From the NCBI GenBank assembly GCA_902492015.1, contig CABUJR010000009.1, positions 1 to 64,000 on the forward strand: DNA of 64,000 bases, given 5' to 3'. The translations under genes were made by a program, and so were the position numbers. The stretch's first letter is position 1, and each line of letters begins with the position of its first letter. The DNA is from an uncultured Eubacteriales bacterium (GTDB taxonomy: Bacteria > Bacillota > Clostridia > TANB77 > CAG-508). Shown piece by piece: positions 29,668 to 38,942 of this stretch. The notes beneath the pieces are model-generated. The model was not told where the DNA came from. It was given only the letters and a program-made list of their open reading frames with translations, and ran no database searches.

Positions 29668-30366
29668 TTAAAATTTTTCTATAAAATTAATATATTTTTG
29701 TTTTGCAAGTTCTGCTTCTTCTAAGTCTATTGCATTTTTAAATTCACCAATTAAAATATATATTTTATTTAAGTTATAAGAATATTCTTTCATATAATCA
29801 ACATTATCCATCATTTCTTTATATTTATTTTCTATTAACACAGCTGTATTTTTGGCAGTATCCCACTCTAAAAAATTAGCCTGTACTAGAGCTGACAAAA
29901 CTAAAGACTTTAGTTTCATATTATCGATTTTATTTTTTTCTTGTGAATATTTTTCCATATAAGTTGGAAGCAAAGAATATATATAACTACTTTTTTGCAA
30001 TAAATTATAATCATCTTTATTTGTAACTGATATAGACAAATTATTTACTTCATTTCTTAAATTTACAAGTTCATCATTAGTAATTTCAAGTTCAGATAAA
30101 TCTAGCATTATTGTATCTAAAACACCATTTAAATTTTGCACTTCTTTATTAACATCATCCCATTTAATACTACCTGAGTCGTCATTATATTCACCTTTTA
30201 CATATTTATTAACTATTGTAAAAATTTCATCTTCTATATAGCTAATTTCTTCATTAGTTTTGTCTTGTATTGTCTTAGAATTTTCTTCTTGAAAAGAACA
30301 ACCTGTAAGAAAAAATACGAGAAAAGAAATTAGAAAAATAAAATTAAAAATCGCTTTCTTATTCAT
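29668..30366 (-). CDS. Putative lipoprotein
   Basis: A protein of about 232 residues with a lipoprotein signal peptide: basic start, hydrophobic stretch, and lipobox LTGC with the modified cysteine at residue 23. The mature part is helical and acidic, with no domain I recognise (LNGVLDTIMLDLSELEI and later coiled stretches). I chose the ATG at 30366, which has GGAGGAG upstream; a longer open frame to 30519 has no such site and would bury the signal peptide. It stands alone, divergent from the small plus-strand gene. Function unknown. Confidence 0.8.
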   Translation of the reverse strand: MNKKAIFNFIFLISFLVFFLTGCSFQEENSKTIQDKTNEEISYIEDEIFTIVNKYVKGEYNDDSGSIKWDDVNKEVQNLNGVLDTIMLDLSELEITNDELVNLRNEVNNLSISVTNKDDYNLLQKSSYIYSLLPTYMEKYSQEKNKIDNMKLKSLVLSALVQANFLEWDTAKNTAVLIENKYKEMMDNVDYMKEYSYNLNKIYILIGEFKNAIDLEEAELAKQKYINFIEKF

Positions 30367-30502
30367 AATCTCCTCCATTTTCTTATAGTATTCACAATAG
30401 AAAATTTTTTTATTCAAAAAAAAATTTATTAGAAAATCTATACAGTATAAAAAAATATATAATATGTATAATAATTTTAGTAAATATAAATGGAGTGTTA
30501 AT

Positions 30503-30784
30503 ATGAAAACATCAATCAATTTTTATAGTGAAAAAAAAGGAGAAATAAAAAGATTTTTAGAACTTTTTTATTCTAAAAATCTTAGACTTGACAATAATTT
30601 AACATATAAACAAGAATTTGATAATCCAATTGATATGATTGACATTATAAGCTGTTTCATTGATAATAATGAAAAATTTAATGCAAACTTATGGATTAGT
30701 CTTGATCAAAATGTTTATATTTGTGTTACAAATAATAATTTGAATAATATTATAAAATATATTTATGAAAGATACCCTTATTAA
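30503..30784 (+). CDS. Small hypothetical protein (93 aa)
   Basis: A 93-residue protein, not recognised, soluble and slightly acidic, with an N-terminal segment like INFYSEKKGEIKRFLELFY and a beta-rich core (NANLWISLDQNVYICV). The ATG at 30503 has GGAG about eight bases before it, so translation is likely; an upstream frame to 30464 lacks a site. TATAAT-like boxes at 30458-30472 may be the promoter. It is transcribed divergently from the lipoprotein gene. Confidence 0.65.
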   Translation: MKTSINFYSEKKGEIKRFLELFYSKNLRLDNNLTYKQEFDNPIDMIDIISCFIDNNEKFNANLWISLDQNVYICVTNNNLNNIIKYIYERYPY

Positions 30785-30862
30785 TAATTGGTTTTATCTA
30801 ATAAAGAATTATAATATCTGTAAATTATTAACATTAATTAGTTCTTAATAATTTCATAATTA

Positions 30863-31303
30863 TTACTTTTCTAGTAAAATTGTTACAGGACCATCATTTA
30901 ATAATGAAACTTTCATATCAGCACCAAATATACCTTTTTCAACATGAACTCCTTCTGCCTCACATTTTTTTATAAAATATTCATATAAAGGTTCTGCTTT
31001 TTCAGGTCTTGCTGCTGCAATAAAACTTGGTCTATTTCCACTACTCATGCTATCTGCATATAATGTAAATTGAGATATTATTAAAAGTTCTCCTTTAACA
31101 TCTTTTAAAGATAAATTCATTTTTTCATTTTCATCTTCAAAAATTCTCAAATTACATAATTTTCTTGCTAAAATATCAGCTTCTTTTTCTGTATCTTCAT
31201 GTGTAATTCCACATAAAACCATAAAGCCTTTATTAATTTTTCCAACAGTTTTACCATCAACATCAACTTTTGCCTCTGATACTCTTTGAACTACTAATCT
31301 CAT
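30863..31303 (-). CDS. dtd: D-aminoacyl-tRNA deacylase
   Basis: Dtd hydrolyses D-amino acids, and glycine mischarged on tRNA-Ala, off tRNAs, protecting translation. The 146-residue protein has both signature motifs: SQFTLYAD with downstream GNRPSF, and NDGPVT near the C-terminus, which carries the cross-subunit Gly-Pro motif. The start codon overlaps the stop of the zinc-ribbon gene by one base (TAATG), which implies translational coupling. No relA neighbour is present, although dtd often follows relA in Firmicutes. Confidence 0.96.
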   Translation of the reverse strand: MRLVVQRVSEAKVDVDGKTVGKINKGFMVLCGITHEDTEKEADILARKLCNLRIFEDENEKMNLSLKDVKGELLIISQFTLYADSMSSGNRPSFIAAARPEKAEPLYEYFIKKCEAEGVHVEKGIFGADMKVSLLNDGPVTILLEK

Positions 31304-31770
31304 TATTCATTGCCCTCATTGTTATTGTTTTCTTCAACATTATTTACTTCAGTTACTTCTGCTTCTTTTGTTTCTGCAGGTTCTTCTTTAATTTCAACTT
31401 TCTCTATTTTAGGTTGTTTAGTTCCACATTTAGAGCAAAATTCTGCATTAATATCTAATTCTTCATTACAATTAGAACATTTTTTTATTTTTTTTACTGC
31501 TAAAATTTCTGTTTCTAATTTTGAAATTTCTTCTTTTGCTCTTGAAATTTCCTCACATTTTTCTGTGATAACTTCTTTTGAAACATCATTTTGTGCTTTC
31601 ATTTCATCATAAACGATTTTTCCAATTTCAGCATAAATGTCTTCTATTTTACTTTTTAAGTCACTAATTTTTCCTTTCAATTTTAGTTCTTCTGAAATTG
31701 TTGTTGCTTTTTCTTTTGTGGCTTGATAAGTTTCACTAGCTTTTTTTCCTAATTTGTTAAAAAAATCCAT
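31303..31770 (-). CDS. Coiled-coil zinc-ribbon protein
   Basis: A 155-residue soluble protein. Residues 1-95 form a long charged helical region with likely coiled coil ([20 protein letters not shown] and later [15 protein letters not shown] repeats). A zinc ribbon with two CxxC pairs (CSNC and CSKC) follows, then an acidic Glu/Asn tail. Such short proteins are common in Clostridia and of unknown function. The ATG at 31770 has GGAGGAG upstream. It is translationally coupled to dtd. Confidence 0.8.
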   Translation of the reverse strand: MDFFNKLGKKASETYQATKEKATTISEELKLKGKISDLKSKIEDIYAEIGKIVYDEMKAQNDVSKEVITEKCEEISRAKEEISKLETEILAVKKIKKCSNCNEELDINAEFCSKCGTKQPKIEKVEIKEEPAETKEAEVTEVNNVEENNNNEGNE

Positions 31771-31852
31771 TTTTACTCCTCCTATTTTAATATTTTATTT
31801 TTATATTTATTTTTTCTAGTTTAATAATATTAATTTAAATAATATTAATATA

Positions 31853-32839
31853 TTATTCTTCTTTTAAAGTTCTTGTCATTAAATTTTCAACAGCTGTTTT
31901 AGGATTTAAACCATTATATAAGACATCATATACTGCATTAACTATTGGCATTTCAACATTATATTTTTTTGCAAGTTTATATGCAACATCAATATTATCT
32001 ATACTTTCTATTGTCATACCAACTTCTTTTCTAGTTTCTTCAATAGTATACCCCTTACCTATAAGTTTTCCTGCTCTTCTATTTCTACTATGTTCGCTTC
32101 CACAAGTTACTATTAAATCACCAAGTCCTGTTAATCCATAAAAAGTTTTTTCTTTTCCTCCCATAGCAGTACCTAACCTACAAATTTCTACTAATCCCCT
32201 AGTTGCAAGTGCAGCAAAAGTGTTATCTCCTAAATCCAATCCTACTGATATACCAGCACAAAATGCTATTATATTTTTTAATGCTCCACCAAGTTCTACA
32301 CCTTTTACATCATTTGAAGTATATATTCTAATAGTTGAGCTCTTAAAAGCTTCAATTATACTTTGTTTAACAAATTCATCATTTGAAGCTATAACTAAAG
32401 CTGTTGGTATATCTAAAGAAACTTCTTCAGCATGGCTTGGTCCTGAAAGTATTCCATATTTTATATTTGGTAATTCTTCTTCTATTACCTCATCCAAAGT
32501 CATTTGTGTTTCAGCTTCAAATCCCTTTGAACACATTACCAATATTTGATTTTCTTTTATTATATTTTTATATTGATTTATTGTACTTCTAACAAACTTT
32601 GATGGTGTTACGTGAAGCACAATTTCTGCTCCTTCAAGTACTTCATTAAAATCTGTTGAGCATATTACATTATCTGGAATAATAGCCTTTGGTAAAAATA
32701 CGCATTTTTTTTCATTATTTATCATATTTTTTTCATCTTCACTAAAAGACCAAATTTTTACATCATTTCCGTTTTTAGCTAAATAAATTCCTAAAGCAGC
32801 TCCCCAACTTCCACTACCTATTATTGCAATTTTCTTCAT
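31853..32839 (-). CDS. gpsA: Glycerol-3-phosphate dehydrogenase [NAD(P)+]
   Basis: GpsA reduces dihydroxyacetone phosphate to sn-glycerol-3-phosphate, the backbone for phospholipids. The 328-residue protein has the Rossmann motif GSGSWGAALG at residues 8-17, GPSHAEEV, the catalytic lysine in ELGGALKNI, and the GLGDLIVTC segment. It lies 36 bases after plsY, which uses glycerol-3-phosphate, so substrate supply and first acylation are encoded together. The ATG at 32839 has AAAGGAG upstream. Confidence 0.97.
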   Translation of the reverse strand: MKKIAIIGSGSWGAALGIYLAKNGNDVKIWSFSEDEKNMINNEKKCVFLPKAIIPDNVICSTDFNEVLEGAEIVLHVTPSKFVRSTINQYKNIIKENQILVMCSKGFEAETQMTLDEVIEEELPNIKYGILSGPSHAEEVSLDIPTALVIASNDEFVKQSIIEAFKSSTIRIYTSNDVKGVELGGALKNIIAFCAGISVGLDLGDNTFAALATRGLVEICRLGTAMGGKEKTFYGLTGLGDLIVTCGSEHSRNRRAGKLIGKGYTIEETRKEVGMTIESIDNIDVAYKLAKKYNVEMPIVNAVYDVLYNGLNPKTAVENLMTRTLKEE

Positions 32840-32875
32840 TAATATTCTCCTTTGTTTTCATTTTAACTAAAAAAT

Positions 32876-33523
32876 TTAGTTTTCTTGTTTTTTCTTAAAA
32901 CTTATTTTATTTTCTGTTCCAGATATAATTCTTTTTAAATTACTTCTATGATTAAATATAACAAAAGCAGCAAGTAGTATTCCAAAAATAATAAAATTAA
33001 ATTCGAATTCTATTCCTGCAATATAAGAATCTCTAATGAATACAGTTAGAACTGCAAACAAAACTGCTGCTGAAATTGAACCTAATGAAACCATTCTTGT
33101 TATTGCAATTAAAATAACTCCAAATAATAAACATATTAGTCCTATTTTCCAATTTATTAAAAGTATTACACCTAAACTTGTTGCAACTCCTTTTCCACCT
33201 CTAAACTCAAAAAAGATTGGAAAAGTATGTCCTATTACTACAAATAATGCAGCTATTTCTACTAATATTGCTGGACTTACTTCTTTTGCAAATTTTCCAA
33301 TTATTAAAGCTATTAGTATTGAAACAACACCTTTTAATATATCACATAATAAAGTTAGAGCAGCTGCTTTTTTTCCAACAGTTCTTAAAACATTTGTTGT
33401 ACCTGCATTTCCGCTACCTTTTTCTCTTACATCAAATCCTGCCATTTTTCTACTAATTAAAACTGAAAAATTTATGCTTCCTATCGCATAAGCGATAATT
33501 GCCATTATTATATATTTACTCAT
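32876..33523 (-). CDS. plsY: Acyl-phosphate:glycerol-3-phosphate acyltransferase PlsY
   Basis: PlsY is a membrane enzyme that transfers acyl groups from acyl-phosphate to glycerol-3-phosphate, the first step of phospholipid synthesis in most Gram-positives. The 215 residues carry the three family motifs: GSINFSVLISR with GSGNAGTTNVLR, HTFPIFFEFRGGKGVATSLG, and FNHRSNLKRI. Five or so membrane helices are visible. The ATG at 33523 has AAAGGA upstream. It stands between der and gpsA. Confidence 0.96.
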   Translation of the reverse strand: MSKYIIMAIIAYAIGSINFSVLISRKMAGFDVREKGSGNAGTTNVLRTVGKKAAALTLLCDILKGVVSILIALIIGKFAKEVSPAILVEIAALFVVIGHTFPIFFEFRGGKGVATSLGVILLINWKIGLICLLFGVILIAITRMVSLGSISAAVLFAVLTVFIRDSYIAGIEFEFNFIIFGILLAAFVIFNHRSNLKRIISGTENKISFKKKQEN

Positions 33524-33625
33524 ATCTTTTCCTTTCTACTAAATTTATATTAGTGCTTTCTTTTATAAAAGCATTATATACAAAAAGATATTAAAAAGCA
33601 AGCAAATCTCTTATGTTATACAGCT

Positions 33626-34957
33626 TTATTTTTCAAATTTTTCACCTTTTTCTCTCACTATTAATCTAACTGGTGTACCCTCTAATCCAAAATTATTTCT
33701 AAAACAATTTATTAAATATCTTTGATAAGAAAAATGAAATAAATCTTTATTATTAACAAAAATAACAAAAGTTGGTGGTTTTGAACAAGCTTGTGTTCCA
33801 TATAATATTTTTAATCTTTTACCTTTATCTGTAGGTGGTTGTACTACAGCTATTGCTTCATTTATTACTTCATTTATTACAGAAGTTGAAATTCTTTTTG
33901 CATTCTCTTCTGCAACATTATTTATCATTTCAAATAATTTATTAACTCTTTGTCCTGTTTTAGCTGAGATAAAAATAATTGGTGCATAAGAGGCATAAGA
34001 TATTTGATTATATACTTCTTTTTTGTATTTTTCTAATGTTCCAGTTTCTTTTTCAACTTCATCCCATTTATTTACTACAATTATTATTCCTTTTCCAGCC
34101 TCATGTGCCTCACCTAAAATTTTAGCATCTTGGTCTGTAACACCTTCTGTTGCATCAATTAAAACTAAACATACATCTGCTCTTTCTATTGCAAAAAGCG
34201 TTCTCATAACACTAAATTTTTCTATTGATTCGTTAACTTTTGCTTTTTTTCTAACTCCAGCTGTATCAATAAAAGTATATTTTCCAAATTCATTTTCAAA
34301 CTCTGAATCTATAGCATCTCTAGTAGTTCCTGCAATATTACTTACAATACTTCTATCTTCTCCTAAAATTTTATTTAATAATGAAGATTTTCCAACATTT
34401 GGCTTCCCTATTATTGCTACTTTAATTCTCTCTCCATCTTCATCTGTATCACTTTTAGGTGGCAATTTTTCATAAATTGCATCTAATAAATCTCCTATTC
34501 CTATCGCGTTTGCAGCAGATACAGGTAAAGGATCTCCTATTCCTAGATTATAAAATTCATAAAGCTCAGCTGGTGGCTCTCCATAATTATCTGATTTATT
34601 ACAAGCAAGTATAATAGGTTTATGTGATTTTTTTAGCATCATTGCAATTTCTTTATCTGAAGCTGTTACACCTTGTTTTATATCTGTCATAAATAATATT
34701 ACATCAGCTACATTTATTGCAATATTAGCTTGTTCTCTCATTTGAGATAAAATTATATCATCTGTTTCAGGTTCAATTCCTCCTGTATCAATTAAAGTAA
34801 ATTCTCTGTCTCTCCAAGAGGTTTCAGCATATACTCTATCTCTAGTAACACCTGGAACATCTTCTACTATTGATATTCTCTGTCCTACAACATAATTAAA
34901 AAATCTTGATTTTCCAACATTTGGTTTTCCTATTATTGCTACTATTGGTTTAGACAT
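33626..34957 (-). CDS. der: Ribosome assembly GTPase Der (EngA)
   Basis: Der has two tandem G domains and a KH-like C-terminal domain and is needed for 50S subunit assembly. P loops GKPNVGKS lie at residues 10-17 and again near 185; DTGG and DTAG switch motifs, NKSD and NKWD specificity motifs and the final KH-like region (residues about 355-443) are all present. The first P loop continues with R-F-F-N where S/T-L-F-N is usual, a mild deviation. The ATG at 34957 has AAAGGA upstream, and the length is normal. Confidence 0.97.
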   Translation of the reverse strand: MSKPIVAIIGKPNVGKSRFFNYVVGQRISIVEDVPGVTRDRVYAETSWRDREFTLIDTGGIEPETDDIILSQMREQANIAINVADVILFMTDIKQGVTASDKEIAMMLKKSHKPIILACNKSDNYGEPPAELYEFYNLGIGDPLPVSAANAIGIGDLLDAIYEKLPPKSDTDEDGERIKVAIIGKPNVGKSSLLNKILGEDRSIVSNIAGTTRDAIDSEFENEFGKYTFIDTAGVRKKAKVNESIEKFSVMRTLFAIERADVCLVLIDATEGVTDQDAKILGEAHEAGKGIIIVVNKWDEVEKETGTLEKYKKEVYNQISYASYAPIIFISAKTGQRVNKLFEMINNVAEENAKRISTSVINEVINEAIAVVQPPTDKGKRLKILYGTQACSKPPTFVIFVNNKDLFHFSYQRYLINCFRNNFGLEGTPVRLIVREKGEKFEK

Positions 34958-35021
34958 TACATTTTTTTCCTTTCAAATTATTAGTTTACATATTATATAA
35001 CATTTTTGATTATTTTGCAAG

Positions 35022-36686
35022 TTAATGCTTTTTAAAGACATATACTCCAAAAACTATTAAAGATATAATTGAAATTCCCAAAGAAATCTTCATAGCTGTT
35101 GTTCCAGTATATTCAACATCTAAACTAACATCATCATTTGCACCCATTACAAATCCTAAAAAACCATTTTCTGTTTCAAAAGTTTGTACTTCAATTCCAT
35201 CTAATCTAACTTCATATCCTGGATAATATATATATGGTAATTCAAAAATTGTATATTCTGATTCATAAGTCTTTATTTTTGCTGTATATGTAGTTTTATC
35301 TTTTGTTTCATTTTCTATTAAAGCTTTTCCTTCTAAAACATAAATATTATCTTCTCTTGTTGCAATATAAAATCTATTTTTATAAGCATTTACTGGCAAA
35401 TATTCAGCTTTTGCAGTACCTGCTACTGTTTCCACTTCTTTTCCAGATATACGTCCTAAATCAAAATCTGTTATATAAGGTAAATCTTCATTAAAACTTA
35501 AATATCCTATAAAAGCTGTTAAATATATTACAGCAATAACAGAAATGACAATAACATCTTTGTAATTGAAATTTCTTATAATTGTAAACATATTTATTGA
35601 ACATACAAAACTAAAGAAAAATCCAGACATCATAAGAAATCTCCAAGGAAATTGAACTATGCTTGCTTGTTCAGGCAAATACTTCCAAGGGAAATACTTA
35701 GTTGACATCCATAATGTTAAAATTCCTAAAATTAAGAAAACTACATAAGTTTCTTTTAAATCATCTCTTACCATTCTTATGGCCATTATAGAAAATGCTG
35801 CCATTATTATAATATGAAGTCCTAATTCAAAAACAAATGAACCATCGTTTTCAGTAACAAATAATTGTTTAAGTTTTAAGCCATTATTGGCAGTTGATTC
35901 TGGACTTGACATCATCCCAGATTCATAAGCTTGATAATTAGTAAAAATATTGGTCTCAAGCATTGGAACCCAGAAAAAACTACTAATCAAAATTATAAAA
36001 ACAATATTTAAAATTAACCCCTTTTTTACTCTTGTTTCTTTTAATTTTGGTAAATTTACTACTAAATATATTAAACTAAAAAAAGCAACCATCAATGTTG
36101 AAATATTATGAGTTATAATAAGTCCAACCGCTCCAAAAGTTAAATAATAATGATTTTCTGTTGTATAAAATAAATTATATAATCCTAAAAATACAAGAGG
36201 TATAAAAATAAATGAAACATACTCTCCTAAAGCATTTCTGATATATAAGTCTGTTAAATGATATGGAAAAGTCATATATAAAATGCTTGCTAAGATTCCC
36301 ACATTGTGATTTTTAGTAATTTCATACATAAATTTATACATTGTAAATCCAGAAAGTACCAAACACACAAAAACAAATAGTTTGTATGCTGATACTATAT
36401 TATTACATATTAAGTTAAAAAAGATTATTCCATAACTTGAAAGTGGACCATAAAACAAATTCCAAGAATATCCAAAATTATTTGCAAAAGATGAAATTAT
36501 ATTTGGAAATACACCATCTTTTTTTATGCTTTCTAAAGTCCCATAAGCTCTTGCTATATGTTGAACTCCATCATCAATATATACATCTAAACTCTTGCTT
36601 AATAATGGAATTCCTATTAAAAATCCCACTAAAATTATTATAAATATATCTATTAATTTTCTATTTTTTAAAAGTTTCTCTTTCAC
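35022..36686 (-). CDS. Polytopic membrane protein, PTPS-related/GT-C-like
   Basis: A 554-residue membrane protein with about eleven hydrophobic segments and a C-terminal extracytoplasmic part ending near TTAMKISLGIS. The N-terminal loop with DVYIDDGVQHIARAYGTL and the FPYHLTDLYIRNALGEYVSF stretch match the bacterial family annotated as 6-pyruvoyl-tetrahydropterin synthase-related membrane proteins, which look like GT-C glycosyltransferases. The start is a GTG at 36686 with GAGGA upstream. Substrate unknown. It is the second of three GT-C-like genes in the window. Confidence 0.78.
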   Translation of the reverse strand: MKEKLLKNRKLIDIFIIILVGFLIGIPLLSKSLDVYIDDGVQHIARAYGTLESIKKDGVFPNIISSFANNFGYSWNLFYGPLSSYGIIFFNLICNNIVSAYKLFVFVCLVLSGFTMYKFMYEITKNHNVGILASILYMTFPYHLTDLYIRNALGEYVSFIFIPLVFLGLYNLFYTTENHYYLTFGAVGLIITHNISTLMVAFFSLIYLVVNLPKLKETRVKKGLILNIVFIILISSFFWVPMLETNIFTNYQAYESGMMSSPESTANNGLKLKQLFVTENDGSFVFELGLHIIIMAAFSIMAIRMVRDDLKETYVVFLILGILTLWMSTKYFPWKYLPEQASIVQFPWRFLMMSGFFFSFVCSINMFTIIRNFNYKDVIVISVIAVIYLTAFIGYLSFNEDLPYITDFDLGRISGKEVETVAGTAKAEYLPVNAYKNRFYIATREDNIYVLEGKALIENETKDKTTYTAKIKTYESEYTIFELPYIYYPGYEVRLDGIEVQTFETENGFLGFVMGANDDVSLDVEYTGTTAMKISLGISIISLIVFGVYVFKKH

Positions 36687-36793
36687 TTTTATTTCCTCTT
36701 TTTGTATATTTTTATATTTTCTTATTTTAATATTTTGTATGTTATACTTTAATACCTTAATATTTCAATATCCAATTCAAGATTAAAATTTAT

Positions 36794-37291
36794 TTAGTAT
36801 GCTAACTGACCATTTAAAAATTCATCATTTTCAACCCAATCTTTTACATAATAAATTTTATATTCTTTTTTATTTTCTCTAACTATTACTTTTTCAATTC
36901 CTGCATTTATTATTAATTTTCTACACATTAAACAAGGAGCTGCTCCTTCTTCATATTTTGTATTATCTTCATATCTATATCCAACTAAGTATAATGTTGA
37001 ACCAATCATTTCTTCTCTTGAAGCATTTATTATTGCGTTTTGTTCACTATGAACAGATCTACAAGCATCATATCCTCCGTGCCTTTGGTCTGGTAATAAT
37101 TTTTTCTTTGTACAATATCCTATATCACAACAATTTTTTCTTCCTCTTGGTGCTCCTGAATATCCAGTTGAAATTATTTGGTCATGATTAACAATTACTG
37201 TTCCATATTTTTTTCTTAAACAAGTAGATCTTGAAGCAACTGTTTCTGCTATATCTAAATAATAATTTATTTTATCAATTCTTTTTTCCAT
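36794..37291 (-). CDS. Deoxycytidylate deaminase family protein
   Basis: A 165-residue zinc deaminase that most likely converts dCMP to dUMP for thymidylate synthesis. It has the cytidine deaminase zinc motif HSE (H81, E83) and PCLMC (C120, C123), plus an extra cysteine-rich insert (CCDIGYC) typical of the dCMP deaminase/ComEB group. The ATG at 37291 has only a weak upstream site. Neighbours on both sides are unrelated. A role in late competence (ComEB) cannot be excluded; no comEA or comEC is present here. Confidence 0.9.
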   Translation of the reverse strand: MEKRIDKINYYLDIAETVASRSTCLRKKYGTVIVNHDQIISTGYSGAPRGRKNCCDIGYCTKKKLLPDQRHGGYDACRSVHSEQNAIINASREEMIGSTLYLVGYRYEDNTKYEEGAAPCLMCRKLIINAGIEKVIVRENKKEYKIYYVKDWVENDEFLNGQLAY

Positions 37292-37519
37292 AACAAACCA
37301 CTTATTATATAAAAATATTTTCTCCTTATTTATATTTAGGTTTTTTAAGTTTACCTATAAACCAAAATTATACTAAAACAATATATAATATAGCATTAAA
37401 ATAATATTATCTATAATAAAATTTTATTTTAAAAATACTATTTAAAATACTATATTTAATATTATATTTATTACAATTTTACTAGATTATTTTATAATAA
37501 AAAATATATATTGTCAAAA

Positions 37520-37549
37520 AAAAATTGTACTAGAATTAGTACAATTTTT
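37520..37549 (-). terminator. Intrinsic terminator of rpmF
   Basis: On minus: AATTGTACTA, short loop, TAGTACAATT, then T8. It begins about ten bases after the rpmF stop. Confidence 0.9.
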
Positions 37550-37558
37550 CTTTATTCT

Positions 37559-37747
37559 TTATTTATTATCAGCTTTTTTTGCAATTACTTCTTTACCATC
37601 ATAGTAACCACAGTTAGAACATACAGTATGTGGTCTAACTGGTTGATGACAATGTGAGCAAGTTGATAAATTTTCTTCTTCTAATTTCCAAGTTGATCTT
37701 TTTGATCCTGTTCTAGCTTTTGACCATCTTCTTTTTGGTTGTGCCAT
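37559..37747 (-). CDS. rpmF: 50S ribosomal protein L32
   Basis: L32 is a small zinc-binding protein of the large ribosomal subunit. The 62-residue protein starts with the usual AQPKRRWSKAR and has two cysteine pairs (C30/C33 and C43/C46) for zinc. In most Firmicutes rpmF follows yceD (DUF177); here the upstream gene is unrelated. A promoter directly upstream gives it its own transcript. Confidence 0.97.
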   Translation of the reverse strand: MAQPKRRWSKARTGSKRSTWKLEEENLSTCSHCHQPVRPHTVCSNCGYYDGKEVIAKKADNK

Positions 37748-37774
37748 TTAAAAATCCCTCCTTTAGTGACTATT

Positions 37775-37803
37775 TATATATGTCAAATTAAATTTTATTT
37801 CAA
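37775..37803 (-). promoter_or_regulatory. Promoter of rpmF
   Basis: On minus: -35 TTGAAA (37798-37803), 17-base spacer, -10 TATATA (37775-37780), just before the rpmF ribosome binding site. Confidence 0.6.
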
Positions 37804-37829
37804 AGTTACTAAGATAGTATACAACCTAT

Positions 37830-38513
37830 TTATACATTTGTCAAGCTTTTTTTACTATTTTTAACATTGTTTGGAATTATAAAATGATTATTAGAAAAGG
37901 TCTCAAATTGGCTTTTTCCTCTTTCTAATACAATCTGGTTTTCTAGCTTTTTATTTTCTATTTTTAAAAATTGTATTTGTATTTTTATATCTCCAAATAT
38001 ACCTCTATTTTTTTCTTGATGTATTACTGGTAGATAACTTTGACCTTTTGTTATTTTATTACATGCCATTATATAAATTTCTTCATCTGAAATATCTTCA
38101 TTATTTTCTTTAAAATAATCTAATTTTATTTCTTTATATAAATTTTGCATTTCATCTGTAAAATTTCCCGCAAGTTCTAAAATTGCACAGGAATATAAAT
38201 CTGAAAGCATATCTTTAAATTCTGAATGTTCTTTATAACTAATTTTTTCTGCTTCTAATAATTCCATTTTTAATTTTATATTTTTCATTCTTTCTATTTG
38301 AAGATTATTTTTTCCTGTTATACCACCCAAAAAAGACATTCCTTCTGATGAAATTACTGCTCTTTCATCCACATATTTTTTAACTTTTGCGTTTTTTATA
38401 ACTTTTTGAACCTTCCAAAATAATCTTCTTCTATCATCATTTTCTAAGGTTTCTTTTTTACTCTCACATATTAAATTATCATTAATTTTAATATTTTCAT
38501 CTATTGTGTTCAT
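37830..38513 (-). CDS. Hypothetical protein (227 aa)
   Basis: Not recognised. A 227-residue soluble, lysine- and glutamate-rich, largely helical protein; the middle part (ILELAGNFTDEMQNLYKEI) and the LPVIHQEKNRGIFGDI stretch are the least biased. There is no membrane segment or signal peptide. The ATG at 38513 has AGAGG upstream, and a promoter lies at 38536-38564. It occupies the place where yceD (DUF177) usually stands before rpmF, but I see no DUF177 motif. It has no close link to the ADA-like gene upstream. Confidence 0.7.
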   Translation of the reverse strand: MNTIDENIKINDNLICESKKETLENDDRRRLFWKVQKVIKNAKVKKYVDERAVISSEGMSFLGGITGKNNLQIERMKNIKLKMELLEAEKISYKEHSEFKDMLSDLYSCAILELAGNFTDEMQNLYKEIKLDYFKENNEDISDEEIYIMACNKITKGQSYLPVIHQEKNRGIFGDIKIQIQFLKIENKKLENQIVLERGKSQFETFSNNHFIIPNNVKNSKKSLTNV

Positions 38514-38535
38514 TTTTAATACCTCTTTCTAAAAT

Positions 38536-38564
38536 ATTTTATCAATAGATTACTTATATTTCAA
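38536..38564 (-). promoter_or_regulatory. Promoter of the 227-residue gene
   Basis: On minus: -35 TTGAAA (38559-38564), 17-base spacer, -10 TAAAAT (38536-38541). Confidence 0.65.
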
Positions 38565-38710
38565 GATTTTTTTATAAAAAGAATATTTGATTTTTCGACT
38601 AAAAAAACTAGCATCTAACTTTATATTAATATTAAGCAAAACTTTATATAATATATTACATATTATATAAAATCTAAAATAAGAAACTAAAAAAGAGTTT
38701 TTCTACTATA

Positions 38711-38777
38711 GAACAAAAGTGGACATTATGATAATTGCAAAAGACTAAATTTTATGCAAATGTCCACGTCTTTGTTC
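38711..38777. repeat. 67-bp palindromic element
   Basis: GAACAAA at the left end and TTTGTTC at the right, then GTGGACATT paired with AATGTCCAC, and inner ATTGCA/TGCAAAT arms. Partial look-alikes occur at 29615-29658, 19830-19853 and 56284-56306. Confidence 0.6.
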
Positions 38778-38830
38778 GCCGCGCCAAGTTTTTTTAAAAC
38801 TTGCGTGCAATATTGGGCGTAAGCCTTTAT

Positions 38831-38862
38831 ATAATAGGAAGTCTGGAGGACTTTCCTATTAT
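38831..38862. repeat. Very stable hairpin without a T tract
   Basis: ATAATAGGAA-GTC, five-base loop, GAC-T-TTCCTATTAT: thirteen base pairs with one bulge. No T tract follows on either strand, so it is not a classic terminator. Confidence 0.6.
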
Positions 38863-38865
38863 GTA

Positions 38866-38918
38866 AAAAAGTGATTAATCTAAGTAAAATTTAATTTTTA
38901 CCATAAATTAACCACTTT
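38866..38918 (-). terminator. Terminator of the ADA-like gene
   Basis: On minus: AAGTGG-TTAAT arm, long A/T loop, ATTAA-TCACTT arm, then TTTTTT. It lies about 25 bases after the stop at 38943. Confidence 0.7.
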
Positions 38919-38942
38919 TATATTTTTCTAATAATTTAACAT

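Larger units (their letters stand above)
38514..38942. other. Gene-free gap with palindromes and two promoter/terminator signals
   Basis: No gene is seen in these 429 bases. It holds the promoter of the 227-residue gene (38536-38564), a 67-base palindromic element (38711-38777), a locally GC-richer stretch with two further palindromes (38785-38803 and 38831-38862) and the terminator of the ADA-like gene (38866-38918). It may encode a structured RNA or a decayed mobile palindrome. Confidence 0.6.

Noticed and set aside
33036..33491. 151-residue plus-strand open frame
   Set aside because: Antisense shadow of plsY; low-complexity composition and no start signal.
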